64,000 nucleotides of DNA from Vibrio pectenicida. Its GTDB lineage: Bacteria; Pseudomonadota; Gammaproteobacteria; Enterobacterales; Vibrionaceae. The notes below the pieces were generated by a model. The model saw only the letters and a program-made list of their open reading frames with translations. It did not search any database and was not told where the DNA came from. The position numbers and the translations under genes were made by a program. Location: positions 992,001 through 1,056,000 of the forward strand of contig AP024889.1 in the NCBI GenBank assembly GCA_024347015.1, given 5' to 3'. Each line of letters starts with the position of its first letter. The first letter of the stretch is position 1. Shown here one piece after another: positions 45,454-54,291 of this stretch.

Positions 45454-46116
45454 CTAGGCGGCCATCACGCGGCCACTAAAATAATCATTGGAGACTATGT
45501 ACTCGGTGTTTCGGATTAAATCATCTCTAATTTTAGCCCAATGTATATTACTCTGTTCGTAGCAAGGTACTACTCCCCCGACTCGAATGTTAAATGGGTT
45601 GAGTTCTTTTGCCCAGCTTTGGGTAAATCCTGCAACCATTGAGGTTGCGTTTTCAAAACCAGACATATCGCTGTAATCAGCGTGGGCAATGACATTAACA
45701 ATCACACCATTCTTTTTGTCTTGGCGCATCCTTTCGGCGGTCGCTTGACCAAAGGTAAAGAGAGTTGCTGCCATCAGAGATAAATGCTGCGTAAATATAT
45801 CACTTGCTCGCTCGTCAAAGAATTTTGGCATGGTTTGACTTGTGAGCGCATTGATAAGTACATCAGGTGATTGGTGGACTGATTGATCAATAAATTCAAA
45901 TAGCGAGTTAATGCTACCTAACGAATGATCATTCATTGCATGCTGATAAATATTCGATGAGATTTTTTTGCATCTTGTAAAAGTATCGTTTAATTGCTTT
46001 GCGTTTGTATCACAAATAATGACAATGCCATCAAAAGACGCAAAGTGCATGGCTAATGTGCTGCCAAGTTGAGAACCTGCAGAAGTTATTAATATTACAG
46101 CACTTTTTATATCCAT
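45454..46116 (-). CDS. Short-chain dehydrogenase-like protein with degenerate active site
   Basis: A Rossmann-fold SDR homologue of 220 residues. ATG 46116 is chosen because GGAGG lies 8 bases upstream. The nucleotide-binding glycine motif is altered (TSAGSQLGS). The NAL/NAG region reads INALTSQ, and the active-site Tyr-x3-Lys region reads FENATSMVAGF, so Tyr is Phe and Lys is Thr. It is therefore probably not an active oxidoreductase. It lies beside a VC2046-family gene, as I recall for V. cholerae, so its presence is conserved. Confidence 0.82.
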   Translation of the reverse strand: MDIKSAVILITSAGSQLGSTLAMHFASFDGIVIICDTNAKQLNDTFTRCKKISSNIYQHAMNDHSLGSINSLFEFIDQSVHQSPDVLINALTSQTMPKFFDERASDIFTQHLSLMAATLFTFGQATAERMRQDKKNGVIVNVIAHADYSDMSGFENATSMVAGFTQSWAKELNPFNIRVGGVVPCYEQSNIHWAKIRDDLIRNTEYIVSNDYFSGRVMAA

Positions 46117-46313
46117 ACACGGCGCCTCCATTTGGGGCATTAAAGTTTGTCCACATATCATGGTAGATTAATTGTGTATTTGGTGTGAATAAGCTCAAAT
46201 AACTTGTGTATATCTTTGGTCTGGAGCAAATAATTTGCACTCATTCACACTTGTAAGCAACTTGTTGAGTATTAAGTGAATGGGGTAAAAGTTAATGTGA
46301 TCTGAATAGATCT

Positions 46314-46823
46314 TTAAACTTGTGTTTGAATTTGGAAGCTTCTTTGAGCTGCGACCAACTGGTTGTAGAGGTCGATTGGCATGAGAGATTTGTTTTCGCT
46401 TTCGCCAAGTTGACGCCGCTGATGCCCAGATAGGTTGTGGTAGACATCCTCGGGAAGATTAAAAGTATCTTCAGGCAAGTAAGTTAGTGCATCAGGTTTG
46501 ATATAATGGCTGAGTTTGGTGCTAGGAAGTCCTGAAGCATGGAATAGTTCAGCTTGTAACGCTGCAACTGGATAAGACTCTTGCTCAGATCGTAGTCGTT
46601 GAGGCTGCGGCAATTCAAAACGACGTCTTAAAGCTTCTTCCGTTGTTTCTGCCTCAGTCATTTTATCAATAGGGGTATTATCTCTAACGTCTTCAGAAAA
46701 CATCGATATTATCAAAGCAAAGTCAGCACGACGCCCTTCATGAACAGCATGGTTAATACCATTACCGAATTGAAGTTCATTAATTATACCTGCTTTATCT
46801 AAAGTATGAATCTGATTTTGCAT
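46314..46823 (-). CDS. VC2046/SO_2500-family protein of unknown function
   Basis: A 169-residue soluble protein recognised as the conserved gammaproteobacterial VC2046/SO_2500 family from its sequence style and its location next to sodB, as in V. cholerae. Features are FGNGINHAVHEGRRADFALII and SMFSEDVRDN near the N-terminus and a C-terminal helical part. No catalytic motif is evident. ATG 46823 is preferred because GGGAGGTG lies directly upstream; the track-like longer start at 46844 is not. Confidence 0.85.
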   Translation of the reverse strand: MQNQIHTLDKAGIINELQFGNGINHAVHEGRRADFALIISMFSEDVRDNTPIDKMTEAETTEEALRRRFELPQPQRLRSEQESYPVAALQAELFHASGLPSTKLSHYIKPDALTYLPEDTFNLPEDVYHNLSGHQRRQLGESENKSLMPIDLYNQLVAAQRSFQIQTQV

Positions 46824-46894
46824 GTCACCTCCCTTGATGTCCATTTAGCGGCATTGCGAAGGTAAACTTTAGAGAAATGATTGACTAGAAAAGA

Positions 46895-46920
46895 AAAAAG
46901 CCAGCATTTGCTGGCTTTTT
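46895..46920 (-). terminator. Terminator of sodB
   Basis: AAAAAGCCAGC (46895-46905) and GCTGGCTTTTT (46910-46920) around ATTT. The structure has T runs in both directions; it lies just downstream of sodB in the leftward direction. Confidence 0.93.
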
Positions 46921-46940
46921 GAGCGACAAAAGAGTCTAGA

Positions 46941-47525
46941 TTATTTTGCTAGATTTTCTGCAACGAAGTCCCAGTTAACTAGAGCCCAGAAACCGTTCAT
47001 ATAATCTGGACGCACGTTACGGTAATCGATGTAGTAAGCGTGTTCCCACAAGTCAACAGTTAGAAGTGGCGTTGTGCCTGCTTCAGTTAGAGGTGTTGCT
47101 GCGTTAGATGTGTTAACGATCTCTAGAGAACCGTCAGCTTTTTTAACAAGCCAAGTCCATGAAGAACCAAAGTTGTTGATAGCAGAATCCGTGAACTTAG
47201 TTTTAAAGTCTGCGAAAGAGCCGAAAGTTTTATTGATTGCATCTGCCACAGCACCTGTAGGTTCACCACCAGCGTTTGGCGCTAGACAGTGCCAGTAGAA
47301 AGTGTGGTTCCAGATTTGAGCTGCATTATTGAATACACCACCAGTTGAAGTCTTAATGATTTCTTCTAGTGTTTTGCCCTCAAACTCAGTGCCAGGAATA
47401 AGGCCGTTAAGCTTTACAACATAAGTGTTGTGGTGCTTACCGTGGTGGAAATCCAGAGTTTCAGCTGAGATATGTGGTGCTAATGCGTCTTTTGCGTAAG
47501 GAAGAGCTGGTAATTCAAATGCCAT
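46941..47525 (-). CDS. sodB: Iron superoxide dismutase
   Basis: Cytosolic Fe-SOD converting superoxide to O2 and H2O2. The 194-residue product starts MAFELPALPYAKDALAP. Metal ligands are His27 (FHHGKHHNTYV), His in NHTFYWH, and Asp/His of VDLWEHAYYIDYRN. The AAQIWNHTFYWHC and GSSWTWLVKKADG motifs favour Fe. A start at 47525 is preferred to 47540. Upstream of grxD divergently, with 254 bases between coding ends. Confidence 0.96.
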   Translation of the reverse strand: MAFELPALPYAKDALAPHISAETLDFHHGKHHNTYVVKLNGLIPGTEFEGKTLEEIIKTSTGGVFNNAAQIWNHTFYWHCLAPNAGGEPTGAVADAINKTFGSFADFKTKFTDSAINNFGSSWTWLVKKADGSLEIVNTSNAATPLTEAGTTPLLTVDLWEHAYYIDYRNVRPDYMNGFWALVNWDFVAENLAK

Positions 47526-47794
47526 TGCTCGATTCTCCATTGAATGTGAGAGAGGCTAGGTCTCTCAATTGCTTCCAGTGTAATTTATTATCATGGCGTG
47601 CCTTTGGCATGACATGTCGTTTTGGTAACTGCGCTATAGTTTAGCAAGTTTTTACTTTATTAAAAGCATCGCAGTTAAATTGTATATGAAATTTCTTTGT
47701 GATCTAAAGCCACAGATATTATAGGCTTTTTATTCTCTGACAATGGTTTAAAATGAGTCAGTAATTTGCGGTAACGCCATATAAAGAGGAAGTA

Positions 47795-48133
47795 ATGGAA
47801 ACCATCGACAAAATTAAGCAGCAAATTGAAGAGAACACTATCCTGTTGTACATGAAAGGTTCTCCAAAGCTACCTAGTTGTGGCTTCTCATCCCAAGCAT
47901 CTCAAGCCCTAATGGCTTGTGGTGAGAAATTTGCTTATGTGGATATTCTACAAAATCCAGATATTCGAGCAGAGCTACCTACATACGCACAGTGGCCAAC
48001 TTTCCCGCAACTATGGGTAGAAGGTGAGCTAATTGGCGGTTGCGACATCATTATTGAGATGTACCAAAAAGGTGAATTGCAACCATTGGTCAAAGAAGCG
48101 GCTGAGCGCGCGGGTTCTGGTGAAGAAGAATAA
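47795..48133 (+). CDS. grxD: Monothiol glutaredoxin Grx4
   Basis: Binds and delivers [2Fe-2S] clusters, usually with BolA proteins. The 112-residue product has the monothiol site CGFS in KLPSCGFSSQA, the conserved YAQWPTFPQLWVEGELIGGCDI segment and the C-terminal EMYQKGEL helix. Length and motifs are standard. Its ribosome site AGAGGAAG is 5 bases upstream. Confidence 0.97.
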   Translation: METIDKIKQQIEENTILLYMKGSPKLPSCGFSSQASQALMACGEKFAYVDILQNPDIRAELPTYAQWPTFPQLWVEGELIGGCDIIIEMYQKGELQPLVKEAAERAGSGEEE

Positions 48134-48172
48134 AAGAACTACTGTCTAAATTTACAGTTTTTCTTGATTTTT

Positions 48173-48205
48173 AAGGGCTACATTCGATAATGTAGCCCTT
48201 ATTTT
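48173..48205 (+). terminator. Terminator after grxD
   Basis: AAGGGCTACATT (48173-48184) and AATGTAGCCCTT (48189-48200) form a 12-bp stem with CGAT loop, followed by ATTTT. topB starts 23 bases later. Confidence 0.92.
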
Positions 48206-48223
48206 ATTTGGCTGATTATTACT

Positions 48224-50173
48224 ATGTCACGTCTGTTTATTGCTGAAAAACCAAGCCTTGGCCGCGCCATTGCGGCGGCACTTCCTAATCCGCAAAAAAA
48301 AGATCAAGGTTTTATCCGCTGTGGAAATGGCGATGTGGTGACTTGGTGTATTGGACATTTGCTTGAACAGGTTGAGCCTGATGCATACGATGACAGATAC
48401 AAAAAGTGGAGTATGGTTGATCTGCCCATTGTTCCGCAGCAGTGGCAACTTAGGCCTAGGAAATCGGCCAGTAAACAGTTAACCGTTGTTAAAAAATTAC
48501 TAAAAGATTTTTCGAATATTATTCATGCAGGCGATCCAGACCGTGAAGGCCAATTGCTGGTTGATGAAGTGTTAGATTATTGCAAAGTAACTAAAGCTAA
48601 GCAGGCCAGTGCGCAACGCCTCTTAATTAGTGATCTCAACCTTCCTGCGGTTAAGCGCGCACTGAATCAGATGCGAAGTAATCAAGAGTTTATTCCGCTT
48701 TCTGTCTCTGCATTGGCGCGTTCAAGAGCAGATTGGCTTTATGGTATGAATATGTCTCGCGCTTATACTTTGCTTGGTCAGCAAGCTGGGTATCAGGGAG
48801 TTCTCTCGGTTGGGCGAGTTCAAACCCCAGTACTTGGCCTTGTCGTGCGCCGTGATGAAGAAATAGAAAACTTTGTACCTCGTGATTATTTCACATTGCA
48901 CGCGTTGATCCCCTATCAAGATGGTGTGAGTCAATTTGATATACGTGCACGTTGGAAACCGAGTGAAGCCTGTCTTCCTTGGCAAGATGAAGAAGGCAGA
49001 GTACTTAATCGAAAGCTGGTGGAGAATGTCGCTCACCGGATAATTAACCAAACCGCAAAAGTGGTTGAATCGGAACAAAAGCAAACCAAGCAAGCACCAC
49101 CTTTACCGTATTCTTTGTCTGCTTTGCAAATTGATGCTGCAAAACGTTTTGGGTTGAGTGCGCAGCAAGTACTTGATACCTGTCAGGCTTTATATGAAAA
49201 ACACAAACTGATAACTTATCCTCGTTCCGACAGCCGCTATTTACCGGTAGAGCATTATGCCGAGGCAAGCAGTGTGTGTGATGCGATTAGCCAGAATGCA
49301 AAGGATCTCACTAATGCGGTATCCGGAGCAAATTTAAGCCTTAAATCCAAAGCTTGGAATGATAAAAAAGTGGATGCTCACCACGCGATTATCCCAACGC
49401 CTAAAAAGGCCTCAGTGAATGCGTTATCTGCAAACGAGATGAAGGTTTATCAGCAAATTGCTCGCCAGTATCTTATGCAGTTCTATCCTGCGGCGGTGTA
49501 TGCGGAAGCAAAACTGGTATTTGATATTGCGGGAGGCAATTTTGTTGCTAAGGGACGCCAGCTTGTCTCTGCCGGTTGGAAAGCCCTGTTGGGTAAAATT
49601 GATGAACAAGAGACAGGAGTGGACGCCGTACCGCCTCTGCCTCAAGGCAGCGTATTAACTTGCCGGGAAGGTGAAATTAAAGATAGAAAAACAGAGCCCC
49701 CCAAATATTTTACCGAAGCCAGTTTGCTGCAAGCGATGACAGGTATTGCCCGTTTTGTTGCTGACAAAGAATTAAAGAAAATTCTAAGAGAGACAGATGG
49801 TCTAGGTACAGAGGCGACCCGAGCCGGTATTCTAGACACTTTATTTAAACGCCAATTGTTAAAAAGGCAGGGTAAAACGATTGTTAGCTCTCCCGCAGGA
49901 AGAGGCTTAGTTCATGCTCTGCCTGCTGAATCAACCTATCCTGACATGACCGCCCACTGGGAGCATCAGTTGCAGGGAATGGCAGAGAGAAATCAAGCTT
50001 ATCAGCCCTTTATGTCGGCGCTTCAAGGCCAAATTGATGGTTTGATGCAACAAATAAAATCACAACCTGTGCCTGAATCGCTACGACACCTGCCCAAAGT
50101 GGAACGGCCTGCCTATAAACGTAAGCGTGGCGGGCGCGCTAAATACAGCGGGAAAAAGCGCGCAGCCAGTTAG
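48224..50173 (+). CDS. topB: DNA topoisomerase III
   Basis: Type IA topoisomerase that decatenates DNA and resolves recombination intermediates. The 649-residue product is standard for TopB. It shows the Toprim start [19 protein letters not shown], the [19 protein letters not shown] acidic motif, [14 protein letters not shown], the catalytic Tyr in [13 protein letters not shown], and [13 protein letters not shown]. The C-terminal tail is basic ([15 protein letters not shown]). It ends 8 bases before a convergent SDR gene. Confidence 0.97.
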   Translation: MSRLFIAEKPSLGRAIAAALPNPQKKDQGFIRCGNGDVVTWCIGHLLEQVEPDAYDDRYKKWSMVDLPIVPQQWQLRPRKSASKQLTVVKKLLKDFSNIIHAGDPDREGQLLVDEVLDYCKVTKAKQASAQRLLISDLNLPAVKRALNQMRSNQEFIPLSVSALARSRADWLYGMNMSRAYTLLGQQAGYQGVLSVGRVQTPVLGLVVRRDEEIENFVPRDYFTLHALIPYQDGVSQFDIRARWKPSEACLPWQDEEGRVLNRKLVENVAHRIINQTAKVVESEQKQTKQAPPLPYSLSALQIDAAKRFGLSAQQVLDTCQALYEKHKLITYPRSDSRYLPVEHYAEASSVCDAISQNAKDLTNAVSGANLSLKSKAWNDKKVDAHHAIIPTPKKASVNALSANEMKVYQQIARQYLMQFYPAAVYAEAKLVFDIAGGNFVAKGRQLVSAGWKALLGKIDEQETGVDAVPPLPQGSVLTCREGEIKDRKTEPPKYFTEASLLQAMTGIARFVADKELKKILRETDGLGTEATRAGILDTLFKRQLLKRQGKTIVSSPAGRGLVHALPAESTYPDMTAHWEHQLQGMAERNQAYQPFMSALQGQIDGLMQQIKSQPVPESLRHLPKVERPAYKRKRGGRAKYSGKKRAAS

Positions 50174-50181
50174 CTTGGTTT

Positions 50182-50862
50182 CTACCAAGGTATAGATGTC
50201 CCGTCATAGTTAATAAACTCACCAGAATTGTCGATACTGGCAGAATCGATAACCTCGATTAAGCCCGTGGCTGAAGTCTCTGTAGTTATCGACGCGTTCG
50301 GTCCACCCATGTCAGTGAGTACCCAACCAGGATGTAGTGCTAGTACCGTGAAACCTTGGCTGGCGAGATCGTTACTTAAACTTTTAACCACAGAATTGAG
50401 CGCGGCTTTAGAAGAGCGATAGATATAACCGCCCCCTGAAGTATTTTCGCTCATACTGCCGACTTTAGATGAAATACAGGCGATCTTTTTCAGCTTTCCC
50501 TGCTCAAGGTTAGGGTAGAGGGCTTCAACCAATTTCATTGGCGCTATGGTATTTATCTCCAATACTTTACGCCACTCTTCGATATCAGTGTGGCCAAATC
50601 CATATCCTTTCGGACCATAGTATCCGGCATTGTTAATCAGAATATCGATCTCAGGTAACTGACTGGCGAGTGTTTGATACCGCGCGTAGTTTGTGACATC
50701 AAGTTGGTGGCAATATAAGTTGGCTCCTTCGAGCTTAAATAGTTCGCTGGCATGACTTTGTGAGCGATAGGTCGCGTGAACTTGATAGTTTTTGGCAAGG
50801 TATTGTTTAACCAAACTCAAGCCTATACCTCGGTTTGCACCAGTAATAACCACTGTCGTCAT
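50182..50862 (-). CDS. SDR-family oxidoreductase (CsgA/sniffer-like)
   Basis: A 226-residue short-chain dehydrogenase with intact signatures: TGANRGIGLSL (NAD(P) binding), NNAGYYG, Ser in ISSKVGS, and the YRSSKAAL catalytic Tyr-x3-Lys. It resembles C-factor-type carbonyl reductases. Substrate is unknown. The contrast with the degenerate SDR at 45.5 kb is clear. Ends 8 bases after topB, convergent. Confidence 0.92.
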   Translation of the reverse strand: MTTVVITGANRGIGLSLVKQYLAKNYQVHATYRSQSHASELFKLEGANLYCHQLDVTNYARYQTLASQLPEIDILINNAGYYGPKGYGFGHTDIEEWRKVLEINTIAPMKLVEALYPNLEQGKLKKIACISSKVGSMSENTSGGGYIYRSSKAALNSVVKSLSNDLASQGFTVLALHPGWVLTDMGGPNASITTETSATGLIEVIDSASIDNSGEFINYDGTSIPW

Positions 50863-51021
50863 GGGAAATCCTTATTAGTTAGGGAACGTTAAGCACGAAA
50901 GAAAAGACATTTTGCGTCTTGATATGAGCAAAAAACAATTTAAGCATGTTTTGCAATCAGGTGACAACTTGTTACCATGCGAAGCATCAAAATATGCGCA
51001 GATAGTTGCTCAAATACTCTT

Positions 51022-51960
51022 ATGATTCCATTGATTTATCACCCCATTTATTCCGAACTACCTTTGCCAGATGGTCACAGGTATCCGATATATAAATATC
51101 GATTACTTTATCAGGAAATAGTAAAAAGGTGCCTAAAGGACAGTCAATGGCAAAAGCAGTTTTGCTATCATGAGCCAGCGCCGTTATTAAGAAAAGAAGT
51201 AGAGCAGACTCATTGTGAACATTATATAGAGCAACTATTTTCTGGTACGTTACCCATTTCGCCCATGCGGCGAATTGGTTTTCCTTGGAGTGAGCGTCTG
51301 ATTGAGCGCACATTAACGTCTGCTGGAGGGACTTGCTTGACTGCAGAGCTTGCCTTGGAGCACAGCATTGCTATTCACTTAAGTGGAGGTTATCACCATG
51401 CGCATTATGATTTTGGCAGCGGCTTTTGTTTGCTCAATGATTTGGTCTTGGCTGCAAAGCGGGCACTAAGTCATGAGGATATCGATAAAGTCCTTATCGT
51501 TGATAGTGATGTTCACCATGGTGATGGTACGGCAACTCTATGTAAAGATGATGACTCGATTGTCACGCTTTCTTTTCATTGTGATAAGAACTTCCCGGCC
51601 AGAAAGCCTGCTTCAGATATGGATATCGCCTTGTCTCGTGATACCACTGACGATGAGTTTCTCAGCACTTTTGATTCTGTAGTGGAAATGGCCATCAATC
51701 TCCATCAGCCCGATCTCATTTTATATGATGCGGGTGTGGATATACACCAAGATGATGAGCTAGGCTATTTTAACATCAGTACTGAGGCGATTTATGCGCG
51801 TGATAAACGCATGTTTGAGATAGTGAAGCAGAGATCGTTGCCTATTTCATGTGTAGTTGGTGGCGGATATCGTAGCGATCACAGTGAACTGGTTCCTATC
51901 CATATGCAGCTATTGCATGCCGCTTTTGAGGTTTATGCTAAGCGCGAAGGAGAGTTATGA
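51022..51960 (+). CDS. Histone-deacetylase-like amidohydrolase
   Basis: A 312-residue zinc enzyme of the class II HDAC/acetoin-utilisation/acetylpolyamine family. The N-terminus IPLIYHPIYSELPLPDGHR and the charge-relay HH in GGYHHAHYDFGSGFC, metal ligands in VDSDVHHGDGTA (D-x-H), the YDAGVDIHQDDELGY motif and GGGYRSD are visible. Substrate may be an acetylated amine. ATG 51022 is chosen because it matches the family's N-terminus. A Nudix gene overlaps by ATGA. Confidence 0.9.
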   Translation: MIPLIYHPIYSELPLPDGHRYPIYKYRLLYQEIVKRCLKDSQWQKQFCYHEPAPLLRKEVEQTHCEHYIEQLFSGTLPISPMRRIGFPWSERLIERTLTSAGGTCLTAELALEHSIAIHLSGGYHHAHYDFGSGFCLLNDLVLAAKRALSHEDIDKVLIVDSDVHHGDGTATLCKDDDSIVTLSFHCDKNFPARKPASDMDIALSRDTTDDEFLSTFDSVVEMAINLHQPDLILYDAGVDIHQDDELGYFNISTEAIYARDKRMFEIVKQRSLPISCVVGGGYRSDHSELVPIHMQLLHAAFEVYAKREGEL

Positions 51961-52439
51961 AACAACGAATAAGAGCGGCGGGCATTCTTATCCATCAGCA
52001 GTCTATATTGCTGTTAAAAGTCAAAGACTTTACTGGGGAATATTGGGTTCCACCTGGTGGAGGGTTGGAAGAAGGTGACAAAAGCTCAAAAGCGTGTTTA
52101 GTCAGAGAGTTTAAAGAAGAAGCCGGCTTAGAAATAGAAGTGGGCGATCTTGTTTGTGTGCGTGAGTTTTTAGAAACTCAGAAAAACCGCTACCACTGTG
52201 AGCTGTTTTATCATGTCAAAAGTTATCGCGGCGAGCCCCACCTTAATAACCTTGTTGGGCTAAATGATGAGCATTACATTCAAAAGGTCGCGTGGGTGCC
52301 TTTATCTGAACTTGCAGAAAAACGCATATACCCCAAAGAACTTAAGCACAAGCTACTCGAACTTATCGACAACCAAGAATTTTCTACCCACCTAGGCAGT
52401 TATGTTCAGGGTGAACAAGAAGAGGTTAATTATTTGTAA
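51957..52439 (+). CDS. Nudix hydrolase
   Basis: A 160-residue protein with the Nudix box (G-x5-E-x7-REUXEE-x-G-U) at about residues 38-60: GGGLEEGD followed by REFKEEAGLE. It probably cleaves a nucleoside diphosphate linked compound; the substrate is unknown. Four-base overlap with the HDAC-like gene indicates co-translation. It is the last gene before the accessory patch. Confidence 0.9.
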   Translation: MKQRIRAAGILIHQQSILLLKVKDFTGEYWVPPGGGLEEGDKSSKACLVREFKEEAGLEIEVGDLVCVREFLETQKNRYHCELFYHVKSYRGEPHLNNLVGLNDEHYIQKVAWVPLSELAEKRIYPKELKHKLLELIDNQEFSTHLGSYVQGEQEEVNYL

Positions 52440-52609
52440 TCTGGCCCCCTCTAAAAAGTCAGGGTGGTGAGGTTCTGTTCTCTGATCTAGACACAAAATT
52501 GGACAAAAGTAATTTAGAGCCCGAAGCCTTAGATTAGTTAAAGTGTCTTGAATTTAGAATGCTTGTATATGAGTATTAGAGTGTGCTGAAAAGGAAATTA
52601 TAGACTTCC
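52440..52609. other. Intergenic, possible mobile-element debris
   Basis: No gene is visible. A stretch near 52490-52510 (ACACAAAATTGGACAAAAGT) reminds me of ends of IS3-type elements, but I could not find paired terminal repeats or transposase remnants, so this is only a hint of past insertion. Confidence 0.25.
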
Positions 52610-52745
52610 AGAGATTGAAAACCCCAGCTCAAGGCTGGGGCGAATTCTTTAGGTCTTTACGCAAGGTCTTGAATATGATTCTTAGAGCCAGACGCCAACC
52701 TTGTGATAAAGTATATGTAATAGTGACGCAGGCGTCAATATCTAA
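52610..52745 (+). ncRNA. Candidate structured RNA leader of the Abi/HEPN gene
   Basis: Before the Abi-like start lies a stretch with a perfect GC-rich hairpin CCCCAGC/GCTGGGG (52622-52628 and 52634-52640), a second pairing GACGCC/GGCGTC (52691-52696 and 52731-52736), a possible long-range pair CAAGGT/ACCTTG (52662-52667 and 52698-52703), and a repeated AGGTCTT. I recall that some Abi/AbiF-type HEPN genes are preceded by a conserved structured RNA. No covariation could be checked, so the boundaries are approximate. Confidence 0.5.
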
Positions 52746-52763
52746 GTTCGAGAGCGATAATAA

Positions 52764-53690
52764 ATGCCATATACAATTTGCTATCAAGAAATTATAAACG
52801 ATCTTATCACAGAAGAACGTCTAAAAAGCTATGAAGTCACGTTTAATACACAAAACGATATTGAATTGCTCGGAGCTTATTTATGGAACTCCCACGTTTG
52901 TTCAGCTCTCTACCCTTTACTTAGTGCCACGGAAGTCGCTTTACGCAATGCAATTGACTCTGCACTAACCTCTTCAGATTTGGGTTACTTTTGGTGGCGG
53001 AAGAACAAGCTCTATTTTAAAAGTTTCAAGCCAGAACTGCCAAATAAGAAGCCTCCATTTGAAATCGAAGCTATAAGGGCCAACTTCTCTAAGGCTACAT
53101 CACAAGTTAAACGAGACAAAAAGAAACGTTATAACATCGACAATCCAACTCCGAAGCACCAAGAGATAATAGCAAAAACTGAATTTTCCACATGGGAGTT
53201 CATTCTTAGCAAAGAATTCATGGGGCCAGGCCTAATTTGGCCAACTCATCTGGGTACCGTGTTCAAAGGCGAATGGAACACAACCAAGACCAAAGATCTG
53301 CTAAGCAATACAAAAGATCTAGTCAAAACCGTAAGAGAATTCCGTAACAGGGTCTCGCACCATGAACCCGTGTGGAAAAAATACGGAGTGGCTACTGAAA
53401 GTGATGCTGTTGAACATTTGCACGAAAAAATCGACAAAATTTTGCAACTTTTAGCTTTAGTATCTCCAGAAAAAAAGCGTCTTCTGGAAAAGAACAAAAT
53501 TGTAGAGAGATGTTACCGTGCATGTACACTCGGTGAATTGCGACGATTCCAACACAATATCGCCACACACAATGTGAAGTCTATCTCTAAGCTTTGTCGA
53601 TTAGTACAAAGCGCACAAGAAGCTAACTCAGTTGAGAAGATTCAAATATATAAAATGGGAAAAATGAGTTTTTGGATTCACCCAAACTAG
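52764..53690 (+). CDS. Abi-like (abortive infection, HEPN-type) protein
   Basis: The 308-residue product has the Abi_2/AbiF-type start with SATEVALRNAIDSAL (about 53-67) and a central HEPN-like catalytic R-x4-H motif in REFRNRVSHHEPVW (RNRVSH, about 190-203). It is likely a ribonuclease-like phage-defence protein acting in the cytoplasm. The region in between has Trp-rich segments typical of the family. It stands alone, with a structured leader upstream and orphan genes downstream, suggesting horizontal acquisition. Confidence 0.75.
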   Translation: MPYTICYQEIINDLITEERLKSYEVTFNTQNDIELLGAYLWNSHVCSALYPLLSATEVALRNAIDSALTSSDLGYFWWRKNKLYFKSFKPELPNKKPPFEIEAIRANFSKATSQVKRDKKKRYNIDNPTPKHQEIIAKTEFSTWEFILSKEFMGPGLIWPTHLGTVFKGEWNTTKTKDLLSNTKDLVKTVREFRNRVSHHEPVWKKYGVATESDAVEHLHEKIDKILQLLALVSPEKKRLLEKNKIVERCYRACTLGELRRFQHNIATHNVKSISKLCRLVQSAQEANSVEKIQIYKMGKMSFWIHPN

Positions 53691-53751
53691 AGGAAATATT
53701 CACTTACAGCATGAATACTTCCTAACAAACTTGTAGCGGCTAACAGCCATT

Positions 53752-54057
53752 TCAAAGCTTTTCTTGTACTACAAATGCCATTTTTTTGATAGTTTGCCCT
53801 TCCAAACCAAGACTATTGCGATTTAGGTTTGCGTCACTCATATTTTGAATATGCGATAACCAAGCTCGATAATAGTTCTCGGAATTGTTTATAGTGCTAA
53901 TACGTGAGCGTCGCGTTTTGATTGAAGCCCAGTTTCTGTGGCTTGTATCCACATTCAGGTAGTAAAGATACGACACAAAAAAGGTCGCACCAATGGTTGT
54001 GAGTTTATCGCCACCATCAAATGAAAATGTGTGTCGCTCAGATCCCTTGCTTGGCAT
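53752..54057 (-). CDS. Small protein of unknown function
   Basis: A 101-residue product that I do not recognise. It is polar with a short hydrophobic stretch (IGATFFVSYLYYLN, about 22-35) and several Asn/Ser residues; no motif is visible. The GAGGG ribosome site about 9 bases before the ATG supports that it is real. It is convergent with the Abi-like gene. Confidence 0.55.
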   Translation of the reverse strand: MPSKGSERHTFSFDGGDKLTTIGATFFVSYLYYLNVDTSHRNWASIKTRRSRISTINNSENYYRAWLSHIQNMSDANLNRNSLGLEGQTIKKMAFVVQEKL

Positions 54058-54291
54058 TCAATTTACCCTCATATACTTTCCTTAAAACACGTTAATGTTA
54101 GTCATTAGGAAATATAGGTCAATCTAGCGACAAGGTGTTACCAACGGCTCTAGGCCAAAATTATTTTGGGGCAGGGATTTGTTAGCTAGGATTGCGCAGA
54201 GAAGTCTCTGGACAAAAAATTTTTAGAATATTTTTCTAATACTGCCTATTTTGGTGATTGAAATATTTTGACAGGGCGAACGTTATTTCAA

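Noticed and set aside
48224..50173. Plasmid-type (TraE) topoisomerase as sign of mobile DNA
   Set aside because: Length and motifs fit chromosomal TopB, and neighbours sodB and grxD are core genes.
52490..52510. Possible end of an IS3-type element
   Set aside because: No matching opposite end, target duplication or transposase remnant was seen.
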